Origin: Candidatus Woesearchaeota archaeon | GTDB taxonomy: Archaea > Nanobdellota > Nanobdellia > Woesearchaeales > UBA525 | Length of the DNA stretch: 8,226 nucleotides | Direction of reading: 5' to 3' | NCBI GenBank assembly: GCA_018221165.1 | Contig: JAAOYD010000010.1 | Location: 1-8,226, forward strand | Shown here: piece after piece, positions 1-5,563 of the stretch | How positions within the stretch are numbered: the stretch's first letter is position 1 | How the letters are laid out: every line of letters starts with the position of its first letter | Translations under genes and position numbers: made by a program | The notes under the pieces: model-generated | The model's input: the letters and a program-made list of their open reading frames with translations, nothing else | Told to the model about the DNA's origin: nothing | Database searches by the model: none

Positions 1-854
1 ACTTCCATGTTGACGCCTGGCGCGCTCATGAAGTCATAGGTTAAGGAATCGTTGTCTGCGTCGGTGAAATAGGTATTGAGGTCGATGATGACTGGTTCCC
101 CGACGTTGAGCGTGATATCGGGCATGGTTAGCACTTGTGTTGGTGCGTTGTTCGCGCGTGGTGTGAGGACGGTAACGCTTTCGATGTCCAAGACTGCGCC
201 GTCGCTGAGCGTGATTGCGAGGGTGAGCGTTCCTGTTGTCTGCTCAATTTCACAACTGTTGACGCATTCGTCGACGAATACTGCTGTTGGTTGTTCAGCG
301 ATGCGTGGAACATCGTTTGAGGTGTTTGTGTCGTTCCTGACGGTGAAGCTCGTCGAGACTTTTGTGATGTTGTTGCTGTCGTTGATTAACGCGTCGAGGG
401 CGTACTCACCAGGAATCACGATGTTGAATGTTTCCTGGACGACGGTCTTATCACCAACATCGTCAGTGAGCCAGAGGGTGTAGGTTGAGTCAGCAGGAGT
501 TACCGTAACACTAATCTCTCCGCCGAGCGCGTAGCTTTCCTTGTCTGTTACTATAGTATATGTCTCGCCAGTCGTTTCACCGCTCCAAACAAGGAATTTT
601 CCATTGGCTGTCACGAGTTCTACGAGTGCTGTCCCGTCGCTGAGCGTTCCGCTCACTTTCAACCCAGTGATATTGGTTGAATTCAAGGTGTAGTTCGTGC
701 TCGTGGAGAACACGCTACCCACAGTCACAGTTTCAGCAGTAGGTTCGAACGTGACATAACCAGTCAAGCCGCCTGGTGTGTTTATTACGAAACCAGCAAA
801 CCCGACAAAGATGCCAAATATCAAGGCGGCGAAGAGAACGTTATAGTTCTTCAT
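1..854 (-). CDS. Secreted or membrane-anchored surface protein with cadherin/Ig-like repeat, C-terminus beyond left edge
   Basis: Open on the minus strand from ATG at 854 to the window edge (284 codons, no stop). The start is fixed by a strong Shine-Dalgarno sequence (GGAGGTG, 860-866) five bases upstream and by an ATGA overlap with the AbrB-type gene. Residues about 5-24 are hydrophobic (VLFAALIFGIFVGFAGFVI) behind a single Lys, fitting an uncleaved anchor or signal peptide. The segment after it is rich in Thr, Ser, Val and Asp, typical of beta-sandwich surface proteins. Residues about 236-280 match the start of a cadherin-like/Ig-like repeat, with NVGEPVIIDL followed by YFTDADNDSLTY; the D-x-D-x-D stretch (265-269) is a typical calcium-binding pattern. 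Cys197 and Cys201 could pair. Eight N-x-S/T sequons (NYT, NST, NIT, NDS, NIT, NDT, NTS, NDS) suggest glycosylation. Two similar GTLSDGT/TLSDGA stretches (about 69 and 215) hint at repeated domains. The specific function is unknown; adhesion or an envelope role is inference. Confidence 0.88.
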   Translation of the reverse strand, partial: MKNYNVLFAALIFGIFVGFAGFVINTPGGLTGYVTFEPTAETVTVGSVFSTSTNYTLNSTNITGLKVSGTLSDGTALVELVTANGKFLVWSGETTGETYTIVTDKESYALGGEISVTVTPADSTYTLWLTDDVGDKTVVQETFNIVIPGEYALDALINDSNNITKVSTSFTVRNDTNTSNDVPRIAEQPTAVFVDECVNSCEIEQTTGTLTLAITLSDGAVLDIESVTVLTPRANNAPTQVLTMPDITLNVGEPVIIDLNTYFTDADNDSLTYDFMSAPGVNME

Positions 855-1030
855 CGTTTCACCTCCTTGAGTTTCTTCTCGAGGCTATCGAGTTGAACTT
901 TCTTGAGAACGATCATGTCGTCGACGCGCTCAATCTGCAGCGAGTCCCCTGGTTCGATGCCCAGCTCCTCTCGGAGGTCTCGAGGGATGACGATTTGGCC
1001 TTTGGTACTGGCCTTTGTAAGTTCTACCGT
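851..1030 (-). CDS. AbrB/SpoVT-type transcriptional regulator, no standard start codon
   Basis: The minus-strand frame ending at TGA 853-851 encodes a complete swapped-hairpin AbrB/MazE-type DNA-binding domain: ELTKASTKGQIVIPRDLREE, then LGIEPGDSLQIERVDD, then MIVLKKV, with a short Lys/Glu-rich C-terminal helix. The S-T-K-G-Q-I-V-I-P block is diagnostic of the family, whose members act as dimeric repressors or antitoxins. The length of about 59 residues is normal for archaeal members. The start is a problem: the frame is open only to 1039, where it meets TAG (1042-1040), and no ATG, GTG or TTG lies between that stop and the domain. ACG at 1030-1028 is preceded by an SD-like AGGCAGG and sits where the family normally starts, so it is used here as the working start. 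Alternatives are a sequencing error, a mutated ATG, or decay. Its stop overlaps the surface protein ATG, so the two are probably co-transcribed. No toxin gene adjoins it, so a regulator is likelier than an antitoxin. Confidence 0.75.
   Translation of the reverse strand, partial: TVELTKASTKGQIVIPRDLREELGIEPGDSLQIERVDDMIVLKKVQLDSLEKKLKEVKR
860..866 (-). promoter_or_regulatory. Strong Shine-Dalgarno for the surface protein
   Basis: The minus strand reads GGAGGTG, five bases before ATG 854. It lies inside the last codons of the AbrB-type gene. With the ATGA overlap it implies coupled translation, and it fixes the start of the surface protein. Confidence 0.8.
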
Positions 1031-1059
1031 GGTTCCTGCCTACGTTGTTTTTCTCGGTG

Positions 1060-1083
1060 GTAAGATTATACTACTTTCTTACT
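1060..1083. promoter_or_regulatory. Candidate operator copy A (imperfect palindrome)
   Basis: This 24-bp element begins GTAAGATT and ends TTCTTACT; its outer hexamers GTAAGA and TCTTAC (1060-1065 and 1077-1082) are inverted complements. A second copy at 1144-1167 differs at only two positions. Copy A lies four bases downstream, in the leftward direction, of a TATA-like box, so it would cover the expected transcription start of the AbrB-type gene. That is a standard position for a repressor site. Binding by the AbrB-type protein encoded next to it is inference. Confidence 0.6.
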
Positions 1084-1087
1084 TTTT

Positions 1088-1096
1088 ATTTATAAA
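1088..1096 (-). promoter_or_regulatory. TATA-like box of proximal leftward promoter
   Basis: The minus strand reads TTTATAAAT, a good match to an archaeal TATA element. A start about 25 bases downstream would fall near 1066, inside operator copy A. The leader before the AbrB-type gene would then be only about 25-35 nt. Confidence 0.55.
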
Positions 1097-1143
1097 GGTT
1101 GTGGTGAGAGAATGGTGCTAATTTCTTTGTCGTCTGAAAGGGG

Positions 1144-1167
1144 GTAAGATTGTATTACTTTCTTACT
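1144..1167. promoter_or_regulatory. Candidate operator copy B
   Basis: This element matches copy A at 22 of 24 positions with the same GTAAGA/TCTTAC ends. The start-to-start distance is 84 bp, which equals eight turns of 10.5-bp DNA, so both copies face the same side of the helix. It lies three bases from its own TATA-like box, as in copy A, suggesting that promoter and operator were duplicated together. Confidence 0.55.
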
Positions 1168-1170
1168 AAA

Positions 1171-1179
1171 AAATATAAA
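1171..1179 (-). promoter_or_regulatory. TATA-like box of distal leftward promoter
   Basis: The minus strand reads TTTATATTT and holds the same position relative to operator copy B as the box at 1088-1096 holds to copy A. The surrounding 1160-1250 stretch is very AT-rich, so a chance TATA-like match is possible and confidence is lower. Confidence 0.4.
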
Positions 1180-1290
1180 AACTTTTCTTTTTAGAAAAAA
1201 CAATAAAAATTACCATATAGAAATAAATACTCATCTCTCTTAATTCTTTTCCATAGAGACAGAATTCACCGACGACACCCTACTACAAAG

Positions 1291-1300
1291 CTTTATAAAC
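1291..1300 (+). promoter_or_regulatory. TATA box of the ribosomal-protein operon
   Basis: CTTTATAAAC is preceded by a purine/A-rich ACAAAG stretch that could serve as a BRE. It is the best rightward TATA element upstream of L3. The predicted start is about 1318-1322, giving a leader of roughly 145 nt. The 1180-1290 stretch before it is AT-rich, and no gene is visible there on either strand. Confidence 0.6.
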
Positions 1301-1320
1301 ACCCTATAATTCTCGCGAAA

Positions 1321-1464
1321 TCCCGAAAGGGTAAGTATCGCTGCAGGGTTCCACAGGGATCAGCAGCCAAGGCCTGAGAAGGAATCGCTTCCCAGTACCG
1401 TAAGGTTCTACAAGCGCTTACCGCAAAAGGCCCGTTCATACGAACTGACGAGTGAGGCATCAGA
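1321..1464 (+). promoter_or_regulatory. Candidate structured 5' leader of the ribosomal-protein operon
   Basis: This GC-balanced stretch between the operon promoter and L3 has several complementary segments. GGTAAG (1330-1335) plus CGC (1339-1341) pairs with GCG plus CTTACC (1414-1422), closing a domain of about 93 nt with a 3-nt bulge. Inside it, CTG...GGAA (1374-1384) pairs with TTCCCAG (1389-1395) around a TCGC loop. ACC (1397-1399) pairs with GGT (1404-1406) around a GTAA tetraloop. Downstream, GTTC/GAAC (1434-1445) forms a small hairpin. CTGA (1445-1448) and TCAG (1460-1463) could enclose the ribosome-binding region GTGAGG (1452-1457). CCC-GAAA-GGG (1322-1331) competes with the closing helix. 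The pairings are seen by eye; regulation by a ribosomal protein is inference. Confidence 0.4.
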
Positions 1465-2454
1465 ATGGGAAAACGACTCCAACCGAGACATGGTAGCATG
1501 GGTGTTTGGCCGCGTAAGCGTGCCAAGCGCAGTACTGCCCGTGTTCGAGGATGGACTACCGACAAGAAGGTCAAAGGCCTCCTGGCGTTTCCCGTCTACA
1601 AGGCGGGTATGACCCATGTCATGACCATTGACACGCGCAAGAACAACCCAACCAAAGGCGAAACCCTTACTCTCCCTTCTACAGTCCTCGAATGCCCCCC
1701 GATTAAGCTCTACAGTGTCCGTTTCTACAAGCAAGACTCCTACGGCAGCAAGGTCGTGAAGGAATTTGTCGTGGGCAAGGACAAGCACCTCTTCCGCCGT
1801 CTCTTTACCAAGAAGACCACCGAAGCAGGCCTCAAGGACATCAAGCCTGAGGAATACTCAGACATCACAGTTACTGTTATGACGCAGCCGAGCAAGACTG
1901 GCATCGGCAAGAAGAAACCCGAGATTGTCGAGAGCAAGATCGGTGGCAGCACCGAGGAGCAACTTGCTTGGGTGAACGAGCACGTCGGCAAGGAAATCCG
2001 TGTGAACGAAGTCTTCCAGGAAGGCGAGTACGTGGACAGCCATGCCATCACCAAAGGCAAGGGCTTCCAAGGCAGTGTTCGCCGCTTCGGTATCGGCCTC
2101 AAAGCTTCAAAGAGCGAGAAAGGGCGCAGAACCCCCGGTTCGTTGGGCGGTTGGACTTCCCAGCAGCACGTCATGTATCGTGTCGCCCACGCAGGCCAGA
2201 CCGGCTATCACCAGCGCACCCAATACAATAACATTATCCTCAAGTATGGCGAAGACCCGAAAGAAGTCAACCCCTCGGCTGGCTTCAAGCACTTCGGTCT
2301 TGTCAAGAATGACTATCTTCTTATCCAAGGCAGCCTCCAGGGTGCGGCCAAGCGCATGATTACCCTGACGAAAGCTGTCCGACTCTACGACGTCCGCAAG
2401 AAACCCTTGCCGACCGTCGAGCTCGTGGCCCATGTGCGGGGTGAATCTGCATGA
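1465..2454 (+). CDS. rpl3: Large-subunit ribosomal protein uL3
   Basis: L3 is an early-assembling 23S rRNA-binding protein whose long extension reaches close to the peptidyl-transferase centre. The 329-residue product has the archaeal/eukaryotic form and a typical length. The N-terminus HGSMGVWPRKRAKR matches the archaeal start, and YKAGMTHV follows in the first barrel segment. HAITKGKGFQGSVRRFGI lies at about 193-210. The RRTPGSLGGWTSQQHVMYRV stretch, followed by AGQTGYHQRTQYN, is the core rRNA-contacting loop. The ATG at 1465 is supported by the conserved N-terminus and by GTGAGG seven bases upstream. It is the first gene of the operon and overlaps L4 by ATGA. A GGGGTGA sequence in its last codons serves L4. 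Confidence 0.97.
   Translation: MGKRLQPRHGSMGVWPRKRAKRSTARVRGWTTDKKVKGLLAFPVYKAGMTHVMTIDTRKNNPTKGETLTLPSTVLECPPIKLYSVRFYKQDSYGSKVVKEFVVGKDKHLFRRLFTKKTTEAGLKDIKPEEYSDITVTVMTQPSKTGIGKKKPEIVESKIGGSTEEQLAWVNEHVGKEIRVNEVFQEGEYVDSHAITKGKGFQGSVRRFGIGLKASKSEKGRRTPGSLGGWTSQQHVMYRVAHAGQTGYHQRTQYNNIILKYGEDPKEVNPSAGFKHFGLVKNDYLLIQGSLQGAAKRMITLTKAVRLYDVRKKPLPTVELVAHVRGESA
2438..2444 (+). promoter_or_regulatory. Shine-Dalgarno for L4 inside L3
   Basis: GGGGTGA lies six bases before the L4 ATG at 2451 and is embedded in the last L3 codons. It fixes the L4 start and implies coupled translation. The surrounding 15 nt (2440-2454) recur at the L4/L23 junction with one mismatch. Confidence 0.7.
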
Positions 2455-3509
2455 AGGTCGCGGTGCTCGATATGAAGAACGCCCGTAAGGGTGAAGTCGA
2501 GTTGCCGCGTCAGTTTGCAGAGCCTGTCAGAGAAGACTTGATCAAGCGTGCAGTGCACTCCATCCAAGCAGCTGCCCGTCAACCATACGGTGCTGACCCT
2601 GAGGCTGGCAAGCGCTCCAGCGCAGAACTCTCCCGCCGCCGAAGAAAATACCGTGGCAGTTATGGCGCTGGTATCAGCCGTGTTCCTCGTAAGATTCTCT
2701 CTCGTCGTGGTACCCGTATGTATTGGGTCGGCGCGTTTGCCCCTGGCACTGTAGGTGGCCGAAGAGCTCATCCACCCAAAGCCTCAAAGATATGGGACCA
2801 GAAGGTGAACAAGCGCGAGAACCAGAAAGCCATCCGTTGCGCTCTCTCTGCTACTATCGACCCGGCCATAGTCAAGGAGCGTGGTCACAAGATTCCTGCT
2901 TCCTATCCATTCATCCTCGACAGCTCATTCGAGAAGCTCGAGAAGACTGCTGATGTCAAGAAGGCCTTGCTCGCCCTCGGCTTCAAGGACGAACTTGCGC
3001 GTGCCGATAAGACTACGGTGCGTGCTGGCAAGGGGAAGATGCGCGGTCGCAAGACGAAGCGGCCGATGTCCCTGCTCATCGTCACCGGCAAGCAAGATGT
3101 AGCGCTCAAGAAAGCAGCGTCGAACATCGCTGGTGTTGACATCGCTGATGTGGCTGAGCTCAACGCTGAGATGCTCGCTCCTGGGACGCACCCTGGTCGC
3201 GCGACGCTCTATACTGCAGAAGCTATCAAGATCATGAACGAGGAGAAGCTTTTCCTCGATGCTGGTAAGAAGCCCCAAGCGTCTCCGCCGAAATCAGAAC
3301 CTGAAATCAAGAGTAAGAAGCAGGTTGCGAAGAAGAAGGCGAAGACCGCGCCGAAGAAAGCAAAGCCTGTTCCTGCGGAGCCGAAAGCGGCGCCCGCTGC
3401 ACCCACCCAATCACCCAACCCCGCTGCTCCCAGCCCGAAAACAGGCGCTAAGGAGAAGGTGAAAGAGGACAAGGTCGCTGTGAAGGCACCCAAAGGTGAA
3501 GCTGCATGA
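2451..3509 (+). CDS. rpl4: Large-subunit ribosomal protein uL4 with long K/P/A-rich C-terminal tail
   Basis: L4 binds 23S rRNA, and its extended loop lines the nascent-peptide tunnel. The core (residues 1 to about 268) is archaeal L4. It has the basic loop SSAELSRRRRKYRG and RVPRKILSRRGTRMYWVGAF, then the family signature GTVGGRRAHPPKASK. The core ends in TLYTAEAIKIMNEEKLF. About 84 further residues follow, low in complexity and rich in Lys, Pro and Ala; most archaeal L4 proteins stop near 250-270. Residues about 307-335 of this tail are encoded by an 83-nt repeat also present in L22 and S17. The start overlaps the L3 stop (ATGA), and the L23 start overlaps this stop in the same way. The tail is probably disordered and rRNA-binding or solvent-exposed; that is inference. 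Confidence 0.96.
   Translation: MKVAVLDMKNARKGEVELPRQFAEPVREDLIKRAVHSIQAAARQPYGADPEAGKRSSAELSRRRRKYRGSYGAGISRVPRKILSRRGTRMYWVGAFAPGTVGGRRAHPPKASKIWDQKVNKRENQKAIRCALSATIDPAIVKERGHKIPASYPFILDSSFEKLEKTADVKKALLALGFKDELARADKTTVRAGKGKMRGRKTKRPMSLLIVTGKQDVALKKAASNIAGVDIADVAELNAEMLAPGTHPGRATLYTAEAIKIMNEEKLFLDAGKKPQASPPKSEPEIKSKKQVAKKKAKTAPKKAKPVPAEPKAAPAAPTQSPNPAAPSPKTGAKEKVKEDKVAVKAPKGEAA
3371..3453 (+). repeat. In-frame 83-nt tail repeat, copy 1 (in L4)
   Basis: This copy encodes PAEPKAAPAAPTQSPNPAAP followed by SPKTGAK. It matches copy 3 in S17 at 76 of 83 positions without indels. It shares with copy 2 in L22 the blocks encoding PKAAPA, PTQS and TGAK, including identical synonymous codons. All copies are read in the same frame. 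Confidence 0.9.
3494..3499 (+). promoter_or_regulatory. Shine-Dalgarno for L23 inside L4
   Basis: AGGTGA lies six bases before the L23 ATG at 3506. The 15-nt junction 3495-3509 copies the L3/L4 junction with one mismatch, including the ATGA stop/start overlap. Confidence 0.7.
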
Positions 3510-3754
3510 TTATCAAACGAGCAATTTCCACGGAGAAGAGTATCAGGACAATCGAGACTGAGAACAAGCTCCTCTTCCTCGTCGACCCGAAGGCGAACAA
3601 GCACCAGATCAAGGCCGAGCTCGAGTCGCTGTTCAACGCCAAGGTCAAGAGAGTCAACACACTTATCATGCCAAGCGCAGAGAAGCGCGCGGTTGTCACA
3701 TTCAGTCCAGAAACACCAGCGATCGATATCGCGACGAAACTAGGGTTGATGTAA
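3506..3754 (+). CDS. rpl23: Large-subunit ribosomal protein uL23
   Basis: L23 sits at the polypeptide exit of the large subunit and is the main docking site for signal recognition particle and other nascent-chain factors. The 82-residue product has the compact archaeal length, without the eukaryotic N-terminal extension. ISTEKSIRTIETENKLLFLV is the family N-terminal block, followed by HQIKAELESLFNAKVKRVNT, the usual helix and strand that contact rRNA. The start is fixed by AGGTGA six bases upstream and the ATGA overlap with L4. L2 follows after one base. Unlike L4 and L22 it carries no tail. Confidence 0.96.
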   Translation: MIIKRAISTEKSIRTIETENKLLFLVDPKANKHQIKAELESLFNAKVKRVNTLIMPSAEKRAVVTFSPETPAIDIATKLGLM

Positions 3755-3755
3755 T

Positions 3756-4457
3756 ATGGGTAAACCACTGATTCAGCAGAAGAGAGGTAAAGGCTCCCCG
3801 ACCTACAGGAGACACAGCTTCCGCTCGCCGGGCACCGCAAAAGTGCAGGACCGTGGCTCAGCTAAGATTATCGCGCTCATCAAGAGCAGGTTCCACACAG
3901 CACCGCTCGCTAAGGTCAAGTACCAAGACGGAGCTGAAGGATTGCTCATCGCGCCCGAGGGCATGAAAGTCGGCCAAGAAGTGAAGATTGGTGCTGATGC
4001 CCCGCTTGAATTAGGTAATACACTCCCACTCAAAGACCTCCCGGAAGGAAGTTTCATCTATAATATAGAGAAACAGCCCGGTGACGGCGGCAAGTTCGTT
4101 CGCGCAAGCGGCGGTGTCGCTCGTGTCATTGGTAAAACCTCCCAAGGTGTCATCATTCAGCTTCCGAGCAAGAAGCGCACTACTTTCAATCCTAATTGCA
4201 AAGCAACCCTTGGTGTCGTCGCAGGTGGCGGCCGCAGGGACAAGCCCATTGTCAAGGCAGGGACGAAGTTCCACTTGATGAAGGCGAAGAACAAGTACTG
4301 GCCGAAGGTCAGCGGTACTGCGATGAACGCGGTTGATCACCCACTGGGTGGTAAGCGCACAGGTCGTAAGGGTAGACCAACAATCGCGCCGAAGAACGCT
4401 CCGCCTGGTCGTAAAGTTGGTATGATTAGGCCACGGCATACGGGCAGGAACAAGTAG
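3756..4457 (+). CDS. rpl2: Large-subunit ribosomal protein uL2
   Basis: L2 is a universal 23S rRNA-binding protein needed for subunit association and integrity of the peptidyl-transferase region. The 233-residue product is complete and archaeal in type. The N-terminus QQKRGKGSPTYRRHSFRSPG corresponds to the usual RGxGxPTYR start. The OB-like and SH3-like domains follow, with GGVARVIGKTSQGVIIQLPS at about 117-136. The C-terminal signature runs WPKVSGTAMNAVDHPLGG and ends NAPPGRKVGMI. The Asp-His pair of the VDH motif is retained; the next HPHGG-type position is Leu, which is known to vary in archaea. It follows L23 by one base, and S19 follows after ten. Confidence 0.97.
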   Translation: MGKPLIQQKRGKGSPTYRRHSFRSPGTAKVQDRGSAKIIALIKSRFHTAPLAKVKYQDGAEGLLIAPEGMKVGQEVKIGADAPLELGNTLPLKDLPEGSFIYNIEKQPGDGGKFVRASGGVARVIGKTSQGVIIQLPSKKRTTFNPNCKATLGVVAGGGRRDKPIVKAGTKFHLMKAKNKYWPKVSGTAMNAVDHPLGGKRTGRKGRPTIAPKNAPPGRKVGMIRPRHTGRNK

Positions 4458-4467
4458 AGGCACTATC

Positions 4468-4833
4468 ATGGCACGCAAAGAATTCACCTATCGAGGACGC
4501 ACCGCGGAAGAGCTCCAGGCGATGAGCGCTGACGAGTTCACCCTCCTGCTCCCGAGCAGCGAGCGACGCAAGATTACCCGTGGTTACACACTTCCTGAGC
4601 AGAACTTGCTCAAGAAGTTGGCGAAGCGCGACAAGGTGAAGACCCACGCGCGCGAGATGATTATCCTGCCGAGCATGTTTGGCAAGACTATTATGGTTCA
4701 CAACGGCAAAGCGTTCATTCCCGTCTTAGTCCTTCCAGAGATGGTCGGTCACCGACTGGGACAACTTGCGATGACGCGCAAGCCGTGTAAGCACAGCGCT
4801 GCTGGTGTGACTAGCAAACCGGAAATGAAGTAA
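4468..4833 (+). CDS. rps19: Small-subunit ribosomal protein uS19
   Basis: S19 lies in the head of the small subunit near the decoding site and forms an inter-subunit bridge. The 121-residue product is of archaeal/eukaryotic type. It has the N-terminal FTYRGRTAEELQAMSADEFT segment and the LLPSSERRKITRGYTLPEQ linker. The globular core holds KTHAREMIILPSMFGKTIMV, then HNGKAFIPV and PEMVGHRLGQLAMTRK. The end KHSAAGVTSKPEMK matches the family's KHSAPGV-type tail. GAGG a few bases after the L2 stop can serve as ribosome-binding site. Its TAA is one base from the L22 start. Confidence 0.96.
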   Translation: MARKEFTYRGRTAEELQAMSADEFTLLLPSSERRKITRGYTLPEQNLLKKLAKRDKVKTHAREMIILPSMFGKTIMVHNGKAFIPVLVLPEMVGHRLGQLAMTRKPCKHSAAGVTSKPEMK

Positions 4834-4834
4834 G

Positions 4835-5563
4835 ATGGCATACGCATTCCAGCAATTCGACAAGGAGACGATGACTCGCGCCATGCGTGTTGGCGAGAGC
4901 ATTAGTACGAAAGCGTCTGTCGAACTTTGCAATACGCTTCGCGGAATGCGTACTGATAAAGCACTCACCTTCCTCGATGAAGTCATCGCGAAGAAGCGCC
5001 CGGTCAGGTTCACACGATTCATGGACGGTGTCGGTCACCGAAAAGGTCCGCTGGCAGCCGGTCGCTATCCAGTTAAGACGGCTGGGAGCTTCAAGCAGCT
5101 CATCGTTTCAGCACTTGCGAACGCTGAGAACAAAGGCCTTGGCACTCCACTCAAGATTATTAACATCCTCGCCCAGGAAGCGAGCCGCCCGGTCAAGTAC
5201 GGCCGCAAGCGTGGTCGCCAGTCGAAGCGAACGAACATCGAAGTTGTGCTCGTCGAGACTGAGGACAGCAAGCGTGTCGAGCGCAAGCCGAAGAAGGGCG
5301 CGAAGAAGGTCACTCCCAAGATCGTGAGCAAGATTGCTGACGCGCCGGAAGAGAAGAAGGTTGAGAAGCCGGAGCAGAAAGAGGCACCGAAGACAAGTCC
5401 CGCGAAGCCGAAAGCGGCGCCCGCGAAACCCACCCAATCAAAAGAGACTCCTCAGTCCCACCCAACCACAGGCGCTAAGGAAGGGAATAAGGAAAAACCA
5501 AAATCCCAATCACCTAAATCACCAGAAACAAAAAAGCCGGAAGTGAAGAAGGATGGCAATTGA
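4835..5563 (+). CDS. rpl22: Large-subunit ribosomal protein uL22 with long K/P/E-rich C-terminal tail
   Basis: L22 contributes a beta-hairpin to the nascent-peptide tunnel opposite L4. The core (to about residue 147) is archaeal L22, with RAMRVGESISTKASVELCNT and RPVRFTRFMDGVGHRKGPLA. The hairpin region is RPVKYGRKRGRQSKRTNIEV, followed by VLVETED. About 95 further residues are dominated by Lys, Pro, Glu, Ala and Ser. Residues about 188-216 are encoded by the 83-nt repeat shared with L4 and S17. Most archaeal L22 proteins are about 150 residues, so the tail is an addition. The last 11 bases overlap S3 in another frame. The tail probably extends over the subunit surface; no function is known to me. 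Confidence 0.95.
   Translation: MAYAFQQFDKETMTRAMRVGESISTKASVELCNTLRGMRTDKALTFLDEVIAKKRPVRFTRFMDGVGHRKGPLAAGRYPVKTAGSFKQLIVSALANAENKGLGTPLKIINILAQEASRPVKYGRKRGRQSKRTNIEVVLVETEDSKRVERKPKKGAKKVTPKIVSKIADAPEEKKVEKPEQKEAPKTSPAKPKAAPAKPTQSKETPQSHPTTGAKEGNKEKPKSQSPKSPETKKPEVKKDGN
5398..5480 (+). repeat. In-frame 83-nt tail repeat, copy 2 (in L22)
   Basis: A 35-nt block (5406-5440) is identical to copy 3 in S17 (7056-7090), and a 13-nt block at the end (5468-5480, encoding TGAK) is identical in all three copies. The 27 nt between them have diverged without changing length. The encoded peptide is PAKPKAAPAKPTQSKETPQS followed by HPTTGAK. Confidence 0.85.

Noticed and set aside
76..483. Plus-strand 135-codon ORF opposite the surface protein
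   Set aside because: It is antisense to a longer frame with an anchor segment, recognisable repeat motif and strong Shine-Dalgarno. Its own product is a Ser/Val/Thr-rich shadow without a ribosome-binding site.
776..1063. Plus-strand ORF over the AbrB region
   Set aside because: The minus-strand frame encodes a diagnostic AbrB motif; the plus-strand product resembles nothing and lacks a plausible ribosome-binding site.
1330..1422. tRNA gene in the L3 leader
   Set aside because: A 6-bp GGTAAG/CTTACC closing stem exists, but no T-arm (GGTTCRA-type), anticodon arm or D-arm fits the spacing, even allowing an intron.
1445..1475. Hammerhead ribozyme core (CTGACGAG) before L3
   Set aside because: The required GAAA-type strand and flanking stems are not present at suitable distances.
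4350..4370. L2 signature DHPLGGK instead of DHPHGGG as a defective protein
   Set aside because: The Asp-His pair is kept, and the second His is already replaced in other archaea (for example Phe in haloarchaeal L2), so this is normal variation.
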